Part shown: positions 6,006-16,400 of the stretch, piece after piece | Position numbering within the stretch: position 1 is the stretch's first letter | Layout of the letters: every line of letters begins with the position of its first letter | NCBI GenBank assembly: GCA_903845115.1 | Contig: CAIMWE010000141.1 | Coordinates: forward strand, 1 to 32,457 | Direction: 5' to 3' | Length of the DNA stretch: 32,457 nt | Source: an uncultured Acidobacteriota bacterium | GTDB lineage: Bacteria > Acidobacteriota > Thermoanaerobaculia > UBA5066 | Position numbers and translations under genes: made by a program | Notes under the pieces: model-generated | The model's database searches: none | Told to the model about the DNA's origin: nothing | What the model saw: only the letters and a program-made list of their open reading frames with translations

Positions 6006-9000
6006 CGGCGGCCGGGCCCGAGCCGGAGGGCCCGGCGGGCGGCAAGGGCCCGGAGGAGGCCCAGGGATCCGGCGTGCCCGAGGGGGGCGGCCTCGTGGGC
6101 GTGGCGATCCGACAGCCCGTCTTCACCGTGATGATGATGGCCGGCCTCATCGTCCTCGGGGTCTTCTCGCTCGGGAAGCTCTCGATGGACCAGTTCCCCG
6201 ACGTCTCGATCCCGGTCGTCTCCATCCAGACGACCTACAAGGGAGCGTCTCCGGGAACGGTCGAGACCGACGTCACGAAGAAGATCGAGGAGGTCATCAA
6301 CACGACCCAGGGCGTGAAATCGGTCAGCTCGACCTCTCTCGAGGGGGTCAGCTCGATCACGGCCCGCTTCACGCTCGGGACGCCGATCGAGTGGGCCGCG
6401 GCCGACGTCCGCTCGAAGATCCGGCAGATCGAGCGGGACCTCCCCCCCGGGATCGACGCCCCCATCGTCCAGCAGTTCGACCCGTCCGCGGAGCCGATCC
6501 TCTCCCTCTCCCTCGCCAGCGAAACCCGCTCCATCGCCGACATGACGACCCTCGCGGACGGCCCGATCCGGAGGGCCCTCGAAGGGGTCGAAGGGGTGGG
6601 GCGCGTGCAGATCAACGGCGGGCTCCGGCGCGAGATCCACGTCCAGATCCGCCCGGACGAGAGCGCGGCGCTCGGGATCGGCAACCAGCAGGTGATCGAC
6701 GCGCTGGGAAAGCAGAACGTCGAGGTCCCGGCGGGGAGTCTCGCGGCCGGCAACCGCGAGCTGCTCGTCCGTGTCATGGGCCGCGTCGAGCGCCCGGACC
6801 AGTTCGCGAACGTGATCCTCGCCCAGCGCGACGGGGTCCCCGTCCGGCTGTCGCAGGTGGCGAACATCGTCGAGGAGACGGAGACCCCCACGACCGCCAC
6901 CCGGGTCAACGGCCGTCCGGCGATCGGCCTCGACCTGCTCAAGGTGGCGGGGGCCAACACGGTCCGGGTGGCCGACGGCGTGCAGGCGGTCCTCGCGCGC
7001 CTGAAGCCGACGCTCCCGGCGGGAGTGTCGCTGCACGTCGTCCGGGACAATTCGGTGGAGATCCGCGCGTCCGTGAAGTCGGTGGGGCACGAGCTCCTTC
7101 TCGGGGCCGTCCTGACGGTCCTGATCGTCCTCCTTTTCCTGAACGACCTGCGGGCCACCGTCATCACCTCGCTCTCGCTCCCGGTGTCGGTCGTCAGCGC
7201 CTTCATCCTCCTCTACTCGCTCGGCTTCACGCTGAACATCCTGACGCTGATGGCTCTCTCCCTCTCCATCGGCCTCCTGATCGACGACGCCATCGTCGTC
7301 ATCGAGAACATCGTCCGGCGGCGGGAGAAGGGGGAGGGGGCCTCGCTCTCCGCTTTCCTGGCCACCCGCGAGATCTTCCTGGCGGTCATGGCCACGACGC
7401 TCTCCATCGTCGCGGTCTTCGTCCCGGTGGCGTTCATGGGAGGCGTGATCGGACGCTTCTTCTACCAGTTCGGCCTGACGGTGGCCTGGGCAGTCCTCGT
7501 CTCGCTCTTCGTCTCTTTCTCGCTGACGCCCATGCTGGCGGCGATCTGGGCCGGGGGAGGGGCCCGGACCGAGCCGAGGAGGGGGCCGGCCCGCTTCCTC
7601 TCCTGGTTCAACGCGAAGTTCGATGAGATCGCGGCAGGCTACCGCGACCTGATCCGGTGGGCCCTGGGGCACCGCAAGACGACTCTCCTCGCGGCCCTCC
7701 TCAGCTTCGCGGCGGCGATGGCGCTCTTCCCCCTCGTCGGCGGCTCCCTCATGCCGGACGAGGACAGCGCCGAGTTCACCGTCTCCTTCGAGACGCCCCC
7801 CGGGTCGTCGCTGGAGAACACCATCCGCCGCGCCGCCGGCGTCGAGTCGGTCCTGGCGGCGATCCCGGAAGTGCAATACACCTACACGACGATCGGCTCC
7901 GGAATCGCGGCGACGGTGACGCGCGGCAAGACCTACGTGAAGCTTTCGCCCGCCGAGTCGCGGAAGAGGTCCCAGCAGGACCTGATGACGGTGGCCCGGG
8001 CCAGGCTCGCGCCGCTCTACGGGATCCAGGCGTCGGTGATGAACACCTCGAGCGTCCTGCCCACCTCGGGCGGCTCCGACGCCACGAAGCCGATCCTCGT
8101 CTCGCTCCGCGGGGACGACCTGGAGAAGCTGCGGCGCCTCTCCGCCGGCGTGATCGAGGCGATGCGCGAGGTCCCTGGCGTGATCGAGTTGGAGTCGAGC
8201 CTCGCGGGGGACACCCCCCAGGTGCGGCTCGTCGTCGACGTGGACGCGGCGAGCGAGGTGGGCCTCGACCCGGCCGCCATCGGGAAGAAGCTCTCCTCCC
8301 TCCTCGCCGGGAAGAAGGCGACCGTCTGGGAGGGCGCGGGAGGGGAGGAGCGGAGCGTCATCGTTCGCCTCCCCGCGCGGGAGGTCGGCGACCTGGGGCG
8401 CCTCGCGCGCCTTCCCGTCTCCACGGGGCGGCCGTCGCGCTCGGGGGCAGGCCTCGAGAAGGTCCCGCTCGGGCAGCTCGTGCGAATCGAGATGTCGGGC
8501 GGACCGGCGCAGATCGACCGGGAGAACCTCTCGCGTGTCGTGCGCATCTCGGCCAACCTCGAGCAGGGGACGTCGCTGTCGAAGGCGTCCGAGGGGATCC
8601 AGGCCCGGCTGGGAGCCCTGAAGATGCCGGACGGGTACGCGGTGCAGCTGGGTGGAGACACGGCGGAAATGGCCGACACGATGAAGACGGTCGGGCAGTC
8701 GGTCTTCCTGGCCGTCATCATGATCTACCTGATCCTCGGGTCCCAGTTCGGCTCGTTCGTCCAGCCCCTGGCCATCATGTTCGCGCTCCCCCTCTCGCTC
8801 GTCGGCGTGATGCTGGCCCTCCTGGCCACGCGGGACACCGTGAACATGATGAGCATGATCGGCGTCATCATGCTGATGGGCCTGGTGACGAAGAACTCGA
8901 TCCTCCTCGTCGACAACGCGAACCACCACCGCCGGCAGGGGATGCCGCTGGCCGACGCGCTGGTGGAGGCCGGCGAAACGCGTCTGCGCCCGATCGTGAT

Positions 9001-9229
9001 GACCACCCTCGCCATGATCTTCGGGATGCTCCCGATCGCCGTCGGCGTCGGCGAGGGAGCGGCGTTCCGGGCGCCGATGGCACGGGCCGTCATCGGGGGG
9101 CTCGTGACGTCGACGGTCCTCACCCTGGCCGTCGTCCCGGTCGTCTACTCGCTCCTGGAGAACTTCTCCTCCTGGTTCCGGGAGAAGGTGGCCGGGCGGG
9201 AGACCGTGCCGGCGCCGGAGCCTCCGTGA
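6002..9229 (+). CDS. RND efflux permease 1 (AcrB/MdtB-like)
   Basis: 1075 aa from GTG 6002. It is a proton-driven inner-membrane pump of the RND superfamily. TM1 begins after [16 protein letters not shown]. The TM4 proton-relay aspartates are Asp428-Asp429 ([17 protein letters not shown]). The TM10 lysine is Lys964 ([17 protein letters not shown]). These match the AcrB relay residues, so it should be active. Two large periplasmic loops and the internal duplication ([14 protein letters not shown] / [14 protein letters not shown]) are present. A Pro/Gly/Glu-rich segment of about 35 residues precedes TM1, longer than usual. An in-frame GTG at 6095, with AGGGGGG before it, is an alternative start that would remove most of it. 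I kept 6002 because of the GTGA overlap. It is a close paralogue of the next gene; the pair resembles MdtB/MdtC-type hetero-oligomers. Confidence 0.93.
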   Translation: MTAAGPEPEGPAGGKGPEEAQGSGVPEGGGLVGVAIRQPVFTVMMMAGLIVLGVFSLGKLSMDQFPDVSIPVVSIQTTYKGASPGTVETDVTKKIEEVINTTQGVKSVSSTSLEGVSSITARFTLGTPIEWAAADVRSKIRQIERDLPPGIDAPIVQQFDPSAEPILSLSLASETRSIADMTTLADGPIRRALEGVEGVGRVQINGGLRREIHVQIRPDESAALGIGNQQVIDALGKQNVEVPAGSLAAGNRELLVRVMGRVERPDQFANVILAQRDGVPVRLSQVANIVEETETPTTATRVNGRPAIGLDLLKVAGANTVRVADGVQAVLARLKPTLPAGVSLHVVRDNSVEIRASVKSVGHELLLGAVLTVLIVLLFLNDLRATVITSLSLPVSVVSAFILLYSLGFTLNILTLMALSLSIGLLIDDAIVVIENIVRRREKGEGASLSAFLATREIFLAVMATTLSIVAVFVPVAFMGGVIGRFFYQFGLTVAWAVLVSLFVSFSLTPMLAAIWAGGGARTEPRRGPARFLSWFNAKFDEIAAGYRDLIRWALGHRKTTLLAALLSFAAAMALFPLVGGSLMPDEDSAEFTVSFETPPGSSLENTIRRAAGVESVLAAIPEVQYTYTTIGSGIAATVTRGKTYVKLSPAESRKRSQQDLMTVARARLAPLYGIQASVMNTSSVLPTSGGSDATKPILVSLRGDDLEKLRRLSAGVIEAMREVPGVIELESSLAGDTPQVRLVVDVDAASEVGLDPAAIGKKLSSLLAGKKATVWEGAGGEERSVIVRLPAREVGDLGRLARLPVSTGRPSRSGAGLEKVPLGQLVRIEMSGGPAQIDRENLSRVVRISANLEQGTSLSKASEGIQARLGALKMPDGYAVQLGGDTAEMADTMKTVGQSVFLAVIMIYLILGSQFGSFVQPLAIMFALPLSLVGVMLALLATRDTVNMMSMIGVIMLMGLVTKNSILLVDNANHHRRQGMPLADALVEAGETRLRPIVMTTLAMIFGMLPIAVGVGEGAAFRAPMARAVIGGLVTSTVLTLAVVPVVYSLLENFSSWFREKVAGRETVPAPEPP

Positions 9230-12200
9230 CGGGGAAGGGGAGCCGCGAGGCTGGTCCGGAGAGAGCCGGACCGGGGCTCCCGGAGAGCGGAGGCGGAATC
9301 GTCGGCGTGGCGATCCGCCAGCCGGTCTTCACGACGATGGTCATGGTGGGCCTCGTCGTCCTGGGGATCTTCTCGGTCGGCCACCTCGGAATGGAGGAGC
9401 TTCCGGACGTCTCGTTCCCCGTCGTGACGATCCAGACGTTCTATCCGGGCGCCTCTCCCGAGGCGGTGGAGACGTCGGTCACGAAGCTGATCGAGGAGGC
9501 GGTCAACACGACCCAGGGGGTGAAGAAGGTCTCGTCGGTCTCCCTCGACGGCGTCAGCGCCATCACGGCCTCGATGAGCCTCGGCACCTCGGTACCGTCG
9601 GCCGTGGCCGACATCCGCTCGAACATCGAGCAGATCGCGCGGAACCTCCCCACGGGGATCGAACCCCCGCTCGTCCAGCAATTCGACCCGGCCGCGGCGC
9701 CGATCGTCTCGCTCGCGCTCAGCTCGACGACCCTCTCGATTCCCGAGCTGACCGAGCTGGCCGACCGGTCGATCCGCCACGCGCTGGAGTCGATCGAGGG
9801 GGTCGGGGCCGTGAGGATCAGCGGGGGGCTCCGGCGCGAGCTCCACGTCCTCATGGACCCGGCCCGGATGACCGCCCGGAGGGTGAGCCCGGGCGAGGTC
9901 GCCCAGGCGCTCGAGCAGCAGAACGTCGACGCGCCGGCCGGCCACGTCGTGTCCGGAGAGAGGGAGCTCCTCGTCCGCGTCGTTTCGCTTCCGGGCAGTC
10001 CCTCCTCCTTCGGGAAGACGATCGTGGCCGTCCGCGACGAAAGGCCGGTGAGGCTCGCGGAAGTCGCGGAGGTCCGGCTCGCGACGGAGGAGCCGCGGAG
10101 CGCAGTCAAGATGAACGGCGAGCCCGCCGTCGGAATCGACCTCTTCAAGGTCTCGGGCGCCAACACGGTGACGGTGGGGGAGCGGGCGCGGACGGTCGTC
10201 TCGGGCCTCCTGCCGACCCTGCCGCCGGGGGCGAGGCTGACGGTGATCCGGGACAGCTCCGTCTTCGTTCGCGAGTCGGTCGCATCGGTGGGCCACGAGC
10301 TCCTGGCCGGCGCCGTCCTGACGATCCTCATCGTCCTCCTCTTCCTGGGCGACGTCCGCGCCACGGTGATCACCGCGCTGACGCTGCCGGTCTCCGTCGT
10401 CAGCGCGTTCATCCTGATGTTCGCGCTCCGCTTCACGCTGAACACGCTCACCCTGATGGCGCTCTCCCTGTCGATCGGCCTCCTGATCGACGACGCCATC
10501 GTCGTCATCGAGAACATCGTCCGCCGGCGGGAGACGGGGGAGGCGCCGCTCTCGGCGGCCTTCACGGCGACGCGCGAGATCTTCCTCGCCGTCATGGCGA
10601 CGACGTTCTCCATCGTGGCGGTCTTCGTCCCGGTCGCCTTCATGGGGGGCGTGGTGGGGAAGTACTTCTACCAGTTCGGCGTCACGGTCGCCTGGGCCGT
10701 CCTCGTCTCGCTCTTCGTCTCCTTCACCCTGACGCCGATGCTGGCGGCGTGGTGGATGCCCCGGGCGGGCGGGCCGCCGGGACGCGTCCGGCAGGCGGTC
10801 GGGGGCTTCAACCGCGCGTTCGACCGGCTCGCGGGCCGGTACCGGGGAGTGATCGGCTGGGTCCTCTGCCACCGGAAGACGACGGTCGGGGGGGCCCTGG
10901 CCAGCTTCGTGGCGGCGATGGCTCTCGCCCCCCTCGTCGGCGGATCGAGCATGCCCGACATGGACTCCGGCGAGTTCACGGTCGCCTTCAAGACCCCCGC
11001 CGGCTCGTCGCTCGCCTACACCGGGGCGAAGGAGGAGCACGTCGAACGGATCCTCCGCGCGTTGCCAGGCGTCGCCACGACCTACACGACGATCGGGGGA
11101 GACCCCACGAAGGGGCCGAGCGAGGGGAGCGTCTTCGTCAAGCTCCTCCCGCTCGCTCGGAGGAAGGTCAGCCAGCAACAGGTGATGACCCGGGCCCGCG
11201 CCGCGCTCGCCGGCGTCTACGCGGTCCGGACGAACGTCGCCGGGAACGCGGGGCCGGGAGGCCCGAAGCCGATCCAGGTCCTGGTCCGGGGGCCGGAGCT
11301 CGGCGTCCTCTCCGCGCTGTCGGAACGGATCGCCGGGATCCTGTCCGGGATCCCGGGCGTGATCGAGGTGGAGTCCGGACAGGGCGACCCCGGACCCGAG
11401 GTGAAGCTGACGGTCGACCGGGAGAAAGCCTCCGCGCGCTCCCTGGACGCCGCTGCGATCGCCAGCACCGTCCCCGCGTTCGTCGCGGGGACCCGGGCGA
11501 CGGTCTGGAAGAGCGTGCAGGGGGACCGGAACGTCATCGTCCGGCTTCCCGAGAGGGGGCGTTCGACCCTGGGGGACCTCGGTTCCCTTCCGCTCTCGAC
11601 GGTGCTCCCGGGGCAGACGGAGTCGACGACGATCCCGGTGGCGCAGGTCGCCCGGATGGCGACCGGCTCGGCTCCCTCCACGATCGAGCGGGAGGACCTG
11701 GCTCGTGTCGTACGCGTCTCGGCCAACCTGGCCGAGGGGTACGACGTCTCGAAGGTCTCGGGCAAGATCCAGCCGCAGCTGGACCGGATGGTGCTGCCCT
11801 CGGGATACGGAGTGTCGATGGGCGGAGACACGGCGGACCTCAAGGAGACGATGGGGTACGTCCTCCAGGCGATCCTGCTCGCCATCATCATGATCTACCT
11901 GATCCTGGCCTCGCAGTTCGGCTCCTTCGTCCAGCCCCTCGCGATCATGCTGTCGCTTCCCCTCTCGCTCGTCGGGGTCATGATCGCGCTCCTCGTCACG
12001 CGGGAGACGTTCAACACGATGAGCGTCATGGGCGTGATCATGCTGATGGGGCTCGTGACGAAGAACGCGATCCTGCTCGTCGACAACGCCAACCACCATC
12101 GGAGGCAGGGCCTGTCCCGCTCGGAAGCGCTGATCGAGGCTGGCGAGACACGGCTACGCCCCATCGTGATGACCACCTTCGCCATGATCTTCGGGATGTT

Positions 12201-12411
12201 CCCCATCGCCCTGGGGCTCGGCGAGGGGGGAGGTCTCCGGGCCCCGATGGCGAGAGCCGTCATCGGGGGCCTCGTCACGTCGACGCTCCTGACCCTGGCG
12301 GTCGTCCCGGTGGTCTACGCGATCCTGGACGACGCGGGGACGTGGCTCCGGAGGATCGCCGGGCGAAGGGCGCCGGGTTCCGGCGCGCCCTCGCGGCTCG
12401 ACGCCGTTTGA
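9226..12411 (+). CDS. RND efflux permease 2 (AcrB/MdtC-like)
   Basis: 1061 aa from GTG 9226, which overlaps the previous stop (GTGA 9226-9229) and has GGAG (9217-9220) 5 nt upstream. It has the same fold and order as permease 1. TM4 carries Asp422-Asp423 ([14 protein letters not shown]), and TM10 carries Lys946 ([16 protein letters not shown]), so the proton relay is intact. The N-terminal cytoplasmic extension is about 29 residues; GTG 9307 is a weaker alternative start. The two permeases match closely in the membrane parts (for example both have VAIRQPVFT and [10 protein letters not shown]) and differ more in the periplasmic docking parts, as expected after tandem duplication. The pair probably forms a mixed trimer with the upstream adaptor and channel. 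About 150 nt follow before the convergent small gene; there is a weak hairpin (CGGCG/CGCCG near 12422) but no T-run. Confidence 0.93.
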   Translation: MTGKGSREAGPERAGPGLPESGGGIVGVAIRQPVFTTMVMVGLVVLGIFSVGHLGMEELPDVSFPVVTIQTFYPGASPEAVETSVTKLIEEAVNTTQGVKKVSSVSLDGVSAITASMSLGTSVPSAVADIRSNIEQIARNLPTGIEPPLVQQFDPAAAPIVSLALSSTTLSIPELTELADRSIRHALESIEGVGAVRISGGLRRELHVLMDPARMTARRVSPGEVAQALEQQNVDAPAGHVVSGERELLVRVVSLPGSPSSFGKTIVAVRDERPVRLAEVAEVRLATEEPRSAVKMNGEPAVGIDLFKVSGANTVTVGERARTVVSGLLPTLPPGARLTVIRDSSVFVRESVASVGHELLAGAVLTILIVLLFLGDVRATVITALTLPVSVVSAFILMFALRFTLNTLTLMALSLSIGLLIDDAIVVIENIVRRRETGEAPLSAAFTATREIFLAVMATTFSIVAVFVPVAFMGGVVGKYFYQFGVTVAWAVLVSLFVSFTLTPMLAAWWMPRAGGPPGRVRQAVGGFNRAFDRLAGRYRGVIGWVLCHRKTTVGGALASFVAAMALAPLVGGSSMPDMDSGEFTVAFKTPAGSSLAYTGAKEEHVERILRALPGVATTYTTIGGDPTKGPSEGSVFVKLLPLARRKVSQQQVMTRARAALAGVYAVRTNVAGNAGPGGPKPIQVLVRGPELGVLSALSERIAGILSGIPGVIEVESGQGDPGPEVKLTVDREKASARSLDAAAIASTVPAFVAGTRATVWKSVQGDRNVIVRLPERGRSTLGDLGSLPLSTVLPGQTESTTIPVAQVARMATGSAPSTIEREDLARVVRVSANLAEGYDVSKVSGKIQPQLDRMVLPSGYGVSMGGDTADLKETMGYVLQAILLAIIMIYLILASQFGSFVQPLAIMLSLPLSLVGVMIALLVTRETFNTMSVMGVIMLMGLVTKNAILLVDNANHHRRQGLSRSEALIEAGETRLRPIVMTTFAMIFGMFPIALGLGEGGGLRAPMARAVIGGLVTSTLLTLAVVPVVYAILDDAGTWLRRIAGRRAPGSGAPSRLDAV

Positions 12412-12564
12412 CGGACTCGAGCGGCGTCGTTTCAGCGCCGCGGACGCCGAGCCCGCGCGTTCGACCAACGTTCTGGGCAAAGCTCCCAGAGCGGGTGAGG
12501 CGACCGGCGGTCCTGCCCGAAGTCGCCGTCCGCGCGAGGGCCGGAGGGCGATCGGGCGACGGGG

Positions 12565-12801
12565 CTACAGGGAGAGGAGGCCGACCCTCTTCTTCTTGCG
12601 CTCCTTGACGACGACGATGATCGGCTGGGCCGACGGCGAGATCTTGCCGCCCGTCTTGAGCTCCTCGATGCAATGGGCGACCCGGTCCATCAGCTTGCCC
12701 GAGCCCTTGCCGAGCTTCTTGATGTCCTTCCGCTTCTTCTTTCCGAGGTCAATCACGACCGGGGCTTCGAACGTCTGCTCGGTTTCGGGATCGGTGGCCA
12801 T
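12565..12801 (-). CDS. Small DUF6200-like protein, divergent from copy B
   Basis: 78 aa, MATDPETEQTF to RVGLLSL. I chose the inner ATG (complement of 12799-12801) because AGGAGG (complement of 12810-12815) lies 8 nt upstream; a longer frame from 12858 has no such site. It has an acidic first ~15 residues and a basic core (VVIDLGKKKRKDIKKLGKGSGKL, shown in part: DLGKKKRKDIKKLGKG). A beta-strand-like hydrophobic stretch (QPIIVVVKE) and a Lys/Arg-rich end follow. The core looks like what I recall as DUF6200, unverified. It has no signal peptide or membrane segment. It is transcribed away from the DUF6312-like gene across a 161-bp gap. I know of no assigned function. Confidence 0.8.
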   Translation of the reverse strand: MATDPETEQTFEAPVVIDLGKKKRKDIKKLGKGSGKLMDRVAHCIEELKTGGKISPSAQPIIVVVKERKKKRVGLLSL

Positions 12802-12845
12802 CTCTCGTTCCTCCTCGTCGAATTCGAGGATCGTCCCATCGGCGA

Positions 12846-12875
12846 TTGCGTGAGTCAATCGTGCGGTGCTATTTT
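12846..12875 (+). promoter_or_regulatory. Candidate promoter for copy B
   Basis: TTGCGT (12846-12851) and TATTTT (12870-12875) are 18 bp apart, with TGC directly before the -10, an extended -10 form. It lies in the shared 161-bp gap between two divergent genes and would give a leader of roughly 80 nt. In a sequence this GC-rich the T-rich box stands out, but this is pattern matching only. Confidence 0.3.
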
Positions 12876-12962
12876 CTCGCTTCCGGGGGCACGATCAGCC
12901 ATCAGTCCGGGGGTCGGCGCGGACGCGCTCGACCAGGCCCGTGCCCGCTGGCGGAGGTAGCG

Positions 12963-13274
12963 ATGAAGTTCACCTCGTTCAAGGGGCTCGATCTGAGGTC
13001 CGTCAAGCGGATCGTCGTCCTTCAGGAGGACTGGACCGGCACCGTCCAGCCCCAAGTCGTCTTCCGGGAGCGGCGCAAGGGATCGCGCGGCCTGAGGCCC
13101 CTCGAGAAGGCGATCCGGAGGCTGAACGTGGCGCAGGGGACGGCCGCCGGGGTCTACCTCGAAGGCCACGAGCGCTCGAACAGCAAGAAGCGGAACGGCT
13201 GGTTCAAGGACCTCCGGAAGAACCTGGCCCGGGCTGGCCGCCGGGGCGGCAAGAAGCTCTTCCGCATCCGGTAA
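12963..13274 (+). CDS. Small basic protein, DUF6312-like (copy B)
   Basis: 103 aa. The ATG at 12963 has GGAGG (12953-12957) 5 nt upstream. Its sequence order matches copy A at 2978-3289: a hydrophobic patch (SVKRIVVLQ), then RERRKGSR, then AQGTAAGVYLEGHERSNS, and NGWFKDLRKNLARAG near the end. The first third is the most divergent part, so the conserved function probably sits in the basic C-terminal half. It is followed by a possible terminator and then, in the same frame but after a further stop (TGA 13419-13421), by the polyketide synthase. It is thus the last gene before the biosynthetic gene, but nothing in it suggests a biosynthetic role. Function unknown. Confidence 0.85.
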   Translation: MKFTSFKGLDLRSVKRIVVLQEDWTGTVQPQVVFRERRKGSRGLRPLEKAIRRLNVAQGTAAGVYLEGHERSNSKKRNGWFKDLRKNLARAGRRGGKKLFRIR

Positions 13275-13307
13275 GCCGGCGCCAGGAGCCGAGTGCGCCG
13301 ATTCACC

Positions 13308-13332
13308 AGGGAGCCCGTCCGCGGGCTTCCCT
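13308..13332 (+). terminator. Possible hairpin terminator between copy B and the synthase
   Basis: AGGGAGCCCG (13308-13317) pairs with CGGGCTTCCCT (13322-13332) with one bulged base and a 4-nt loop. The following bases (CTCGTATTGT) are only mildly T-rich, so termination would be leaky or Rho-assisted. If real, the synthase needs its own promoter within 13333-13424, where I could not pick out clear -35/-10 boxes. Confidence 0.4.
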
Positions 13333-13424
13333 CTCGTATTGTCCCCGAGGCGGGGAGCTCGGCGAGGCGCCCGTGCGCGCCGCGGCCGGCCCTCGCCTGG
13401 CACGGGCCGCGGGGTGCCTGACCG

Positions 13425-16400
13425 GTGCCTCGGTCGGCCCTCGTCCGGCGACTCCTGGAGTCCGTTCACTCCGGGCGGCTCTCGGCCGAGGACGGGTTCG
13501 AGCTGATCCGCGCGCTCCGGAAGGAGGCGATTGGAGAGGCCGGCTCGCGGGAGAGCGAGGGAATCGCCGTCATCGGGATGGCGGGGCGATTCGCGGGAGC
13601 CGGCAACCTCGAGGAGTTCTGGGCGAACCTCGAGGCGGGACGGGACTCGGTCGTGGAGGTCCCGCCCGACCGCTGGGATCTCGAGCGCTTCTACGACCCC
13701 GACCCGGAGTCCGCGGGAAAGAGTCCCTGCCGCTGGGGCGGCTTCCTTCGTTCGGTCCGCGAGTTCGACCCCCGCTTCTTCGGCATCTCGCCCCGCGAAG
13801 CCGAGCGGATGGACCCGCAACAGCGGCTCTTCCTGGAGGTCGCCTGGAACGCGTTCGAGGACGCGGGCACCTCCCCCGAGGAGCTCCGGGGAAAGGTGTG
13901 CGCCGTCTACGTCGGTTGCAAGGAGGGGGACTACCGGGACCTCCTTCGGCTGGAGGCGCTGGACGCCTACGCGGCCATCGGGAGCAACCCCGCCATCCTC
14001 GCCGCCAGGATCTCGTACTCCCTGGACCTCAAGGGACCGAGCCTGACCGTCGACACGGCCTGCTCCTCTGCCCTCGTGGCGCTCCACCTGGCTTGCGAGA
14101 GTCTCCGCGCCGGGACCTGCGAGATGGCGCTCGTGGGGGGCGTGGCCGTGATGTCCACCCCGGGGAACCACGTGATGCTGGGCAAGACCGGGATGCTCTC
14201 GCCGAGGGGGCGGTGTCGAGCGTTCGACGCGAAGGCCGACGGATTCGTTCCCGGGGAGGGGGTCGGCGCCGTCGTCCTGAAGCCCCTCTCCCGGGCTCTC
14301 GCTGACCGCGACCACGTCCACGGAGTGATCCTCGGCTCCGGGACGAACCAGGACGGGCGGACGAACGGCATCACGGCCCCGAGCGGGCCGTCGCAGGAAG
14401 CCCTCGAGACCGCGGTGTACGACCGGTTCGGGATCGACCCGGCCACCTTGACCTACGTCGAGGCCCACGGGACCGGCACGGGACTCGGCGACCCGATCGA
14501 GGTGCAGGCCCTCTCGGCCGCGTTCCGGCGAAAGACCGCGCGGACGGGCTTCGCGGCCATCGGGTCGGTCAAGACGAACATCGGCCACGCCCTGGCGGCT
14601 TCCGGGATCGCGGGCCTGCTCAAGGTGCTGCTCTGCCTCGAGCGCAGGACGCTGGTCCCCTCGCTCCACTTCGACAGGGAGAACGAGCTGCTCGACCTGG
14701 CGCGGAGCCCGTTCCACGTGAACACGCGAACGCGTCCGTGGGACGTGGAGGGGGGGATTCCGCGGCGCGCCGCGGTCAGCTCCTTCGGGTTCAGCGGGAC
14801 GAACGCGCACGTGGTTGTGGGCGAGGCGCCCGACGTGAAGCGGACGGGGGGCCCGGCGGGCACGCCCTTCCCGTTCGTCTTCTCCGCGAGGACCGAGGAG
14901 GCCCTGAGACGGCGGATCGGGGACTTCCGCACCTGGCTGGGGAGCCGCGGACGGGGCCAACGGCCCGAGGACGTCGCGTTCACCCTCCTGCGCGGGCGGA
15001 GCTGGATGGCGTGCCGCGCGGCCGTCGTGGCGAGGACGGCGGACGAGCTGGAGGGGAGGCTGGCCGAGCTCCTCTCCTCCGGGACCGTCTCCGGATCGTG
15101 CCCTGGAAGCGGACGGGAGGTCGCGGCGGCGGAAGGGATCGCCCTCGCGTTCGTCCGGGGCGAACCTCCCGCGACCGACGCCCTTTTTGGCGGCCTGGAC
15201 GTCCGGAGGGTCCGGCTGCCGGGGTATCCGTTCGCCCGGGAGTCGTACTGGGTCCCGGACGCGGACCTGAGGCCGTTCGGGGGAACGGTCGAGCCGCGTC
15301 CGGACGCCGGCGACGTGGTGGCGGGCAGGGTGCGCCTCTCCGGAGAGGAGTTCTTCCTCCGGGACCACGTCGTGGCGGGGCGGCGGCTCCTGCCGGGGGT
15401 GGCCCTTCTGGAGATGGTCCGCGCGGCGGCCCAGCTCGCCTGCGGCTCGCCCGTCCGGACGATGCGGAACGTGGTCTGGGGAAGTCCCGTCGCCTTCGAG
15501 GGCGAGGCGGTGGACCTCGCGATCCACCTTTTCCGGTCCGCCTCCCCGGGGACCAGGCCCTTCGAGGTGTGGAGCTCGCCGCCGGACGGCCGGCGTCTCC
15601 ACTCGAGCGGCACCGTCGTCTTCTCCCGCGGCGACGAGGGCGCCGCGCCCGAACGCGTCGACCTCGAGGCGATCCTGGCCCGGGTCGGCCCGCCGCTCGC
15701 GAGAGGCGAGACGTACGCGCGCTTCTCGGAGCAGGGGTTCGACTACGGGCCTTCGCTGCAGGCGATCGTGGGGCTCGCCGGAAACGGGTCCGAGGCCCTC
15801 GCCTCGCTCGAGCTCCCGCCGAGCGTCGTGGAGACGGCGTCCTCGTGGGTACTCCACCCGAGCCTCCTCGACGGGGCCCTGCAGGCCTTGCTGGGCGTCA
15901 CCGGGCGGAGCGGCGAGGCGGGCTCCCCGGTGCCGTTCAGCCTGGGCGAGCTCGAGGTGCTCGGACCGCTTCCCCCGACCTGCCTCGCGTGGCTCGTGGT
16001 GAGCGGACCGGCAGGCAAGACGGGGCTCGAGAAGCTCGACGTCCGCCTGTTCGGACCGTCCGGCAAGGTCCTCGTGCGGATGAGGGATCTCTCGATCCGC
16101 AGGCTCCGGGGAGAGCCCGCGGCCGTCTCGTCCGGCCGGGCCGCAGCCGGAACGGCGACCCCTCCGGAGGCGGCACTTCCCGTGGCGGACGGCAGCGTCG
16201 CACCGGACCGGGCCCGCCGGGAGGCGGAGCGCCTCGTGCGCGCGGCGCTGGAGCGGGCGGTGCGGATCCCCGCCGGGCAACTGGGCCCGCGTGAGTCGTT
16301 CGAGTCGCTCGGCGTCGATTCGATCATGGTGATGAGCATGACGCGCGAGCTGGAGAGGAGCCTCGGCGAGCTGCCGAAGACGCTCTTCTTCGAGCACCGG

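Noticed and set aside
7657-9225. Upstream extension of RND permease 2 across the end of permease 1
   Set aside because: Shadow of permease 1 in another frame; real similarity begins just after GTG 9226.
5810-12099. Two antisense frames of about 1,000 codons opposite the RND permeases
   Set aside because: Same GC-bias artefact; the permeases on the plus strand have complete family motifs.
14826-15222. Possible AT domain after KS1
   Set aside because: Only about 130 residues, with no GHSxG motif; it fits the KS-flanking linker of trans-AT enzymes.
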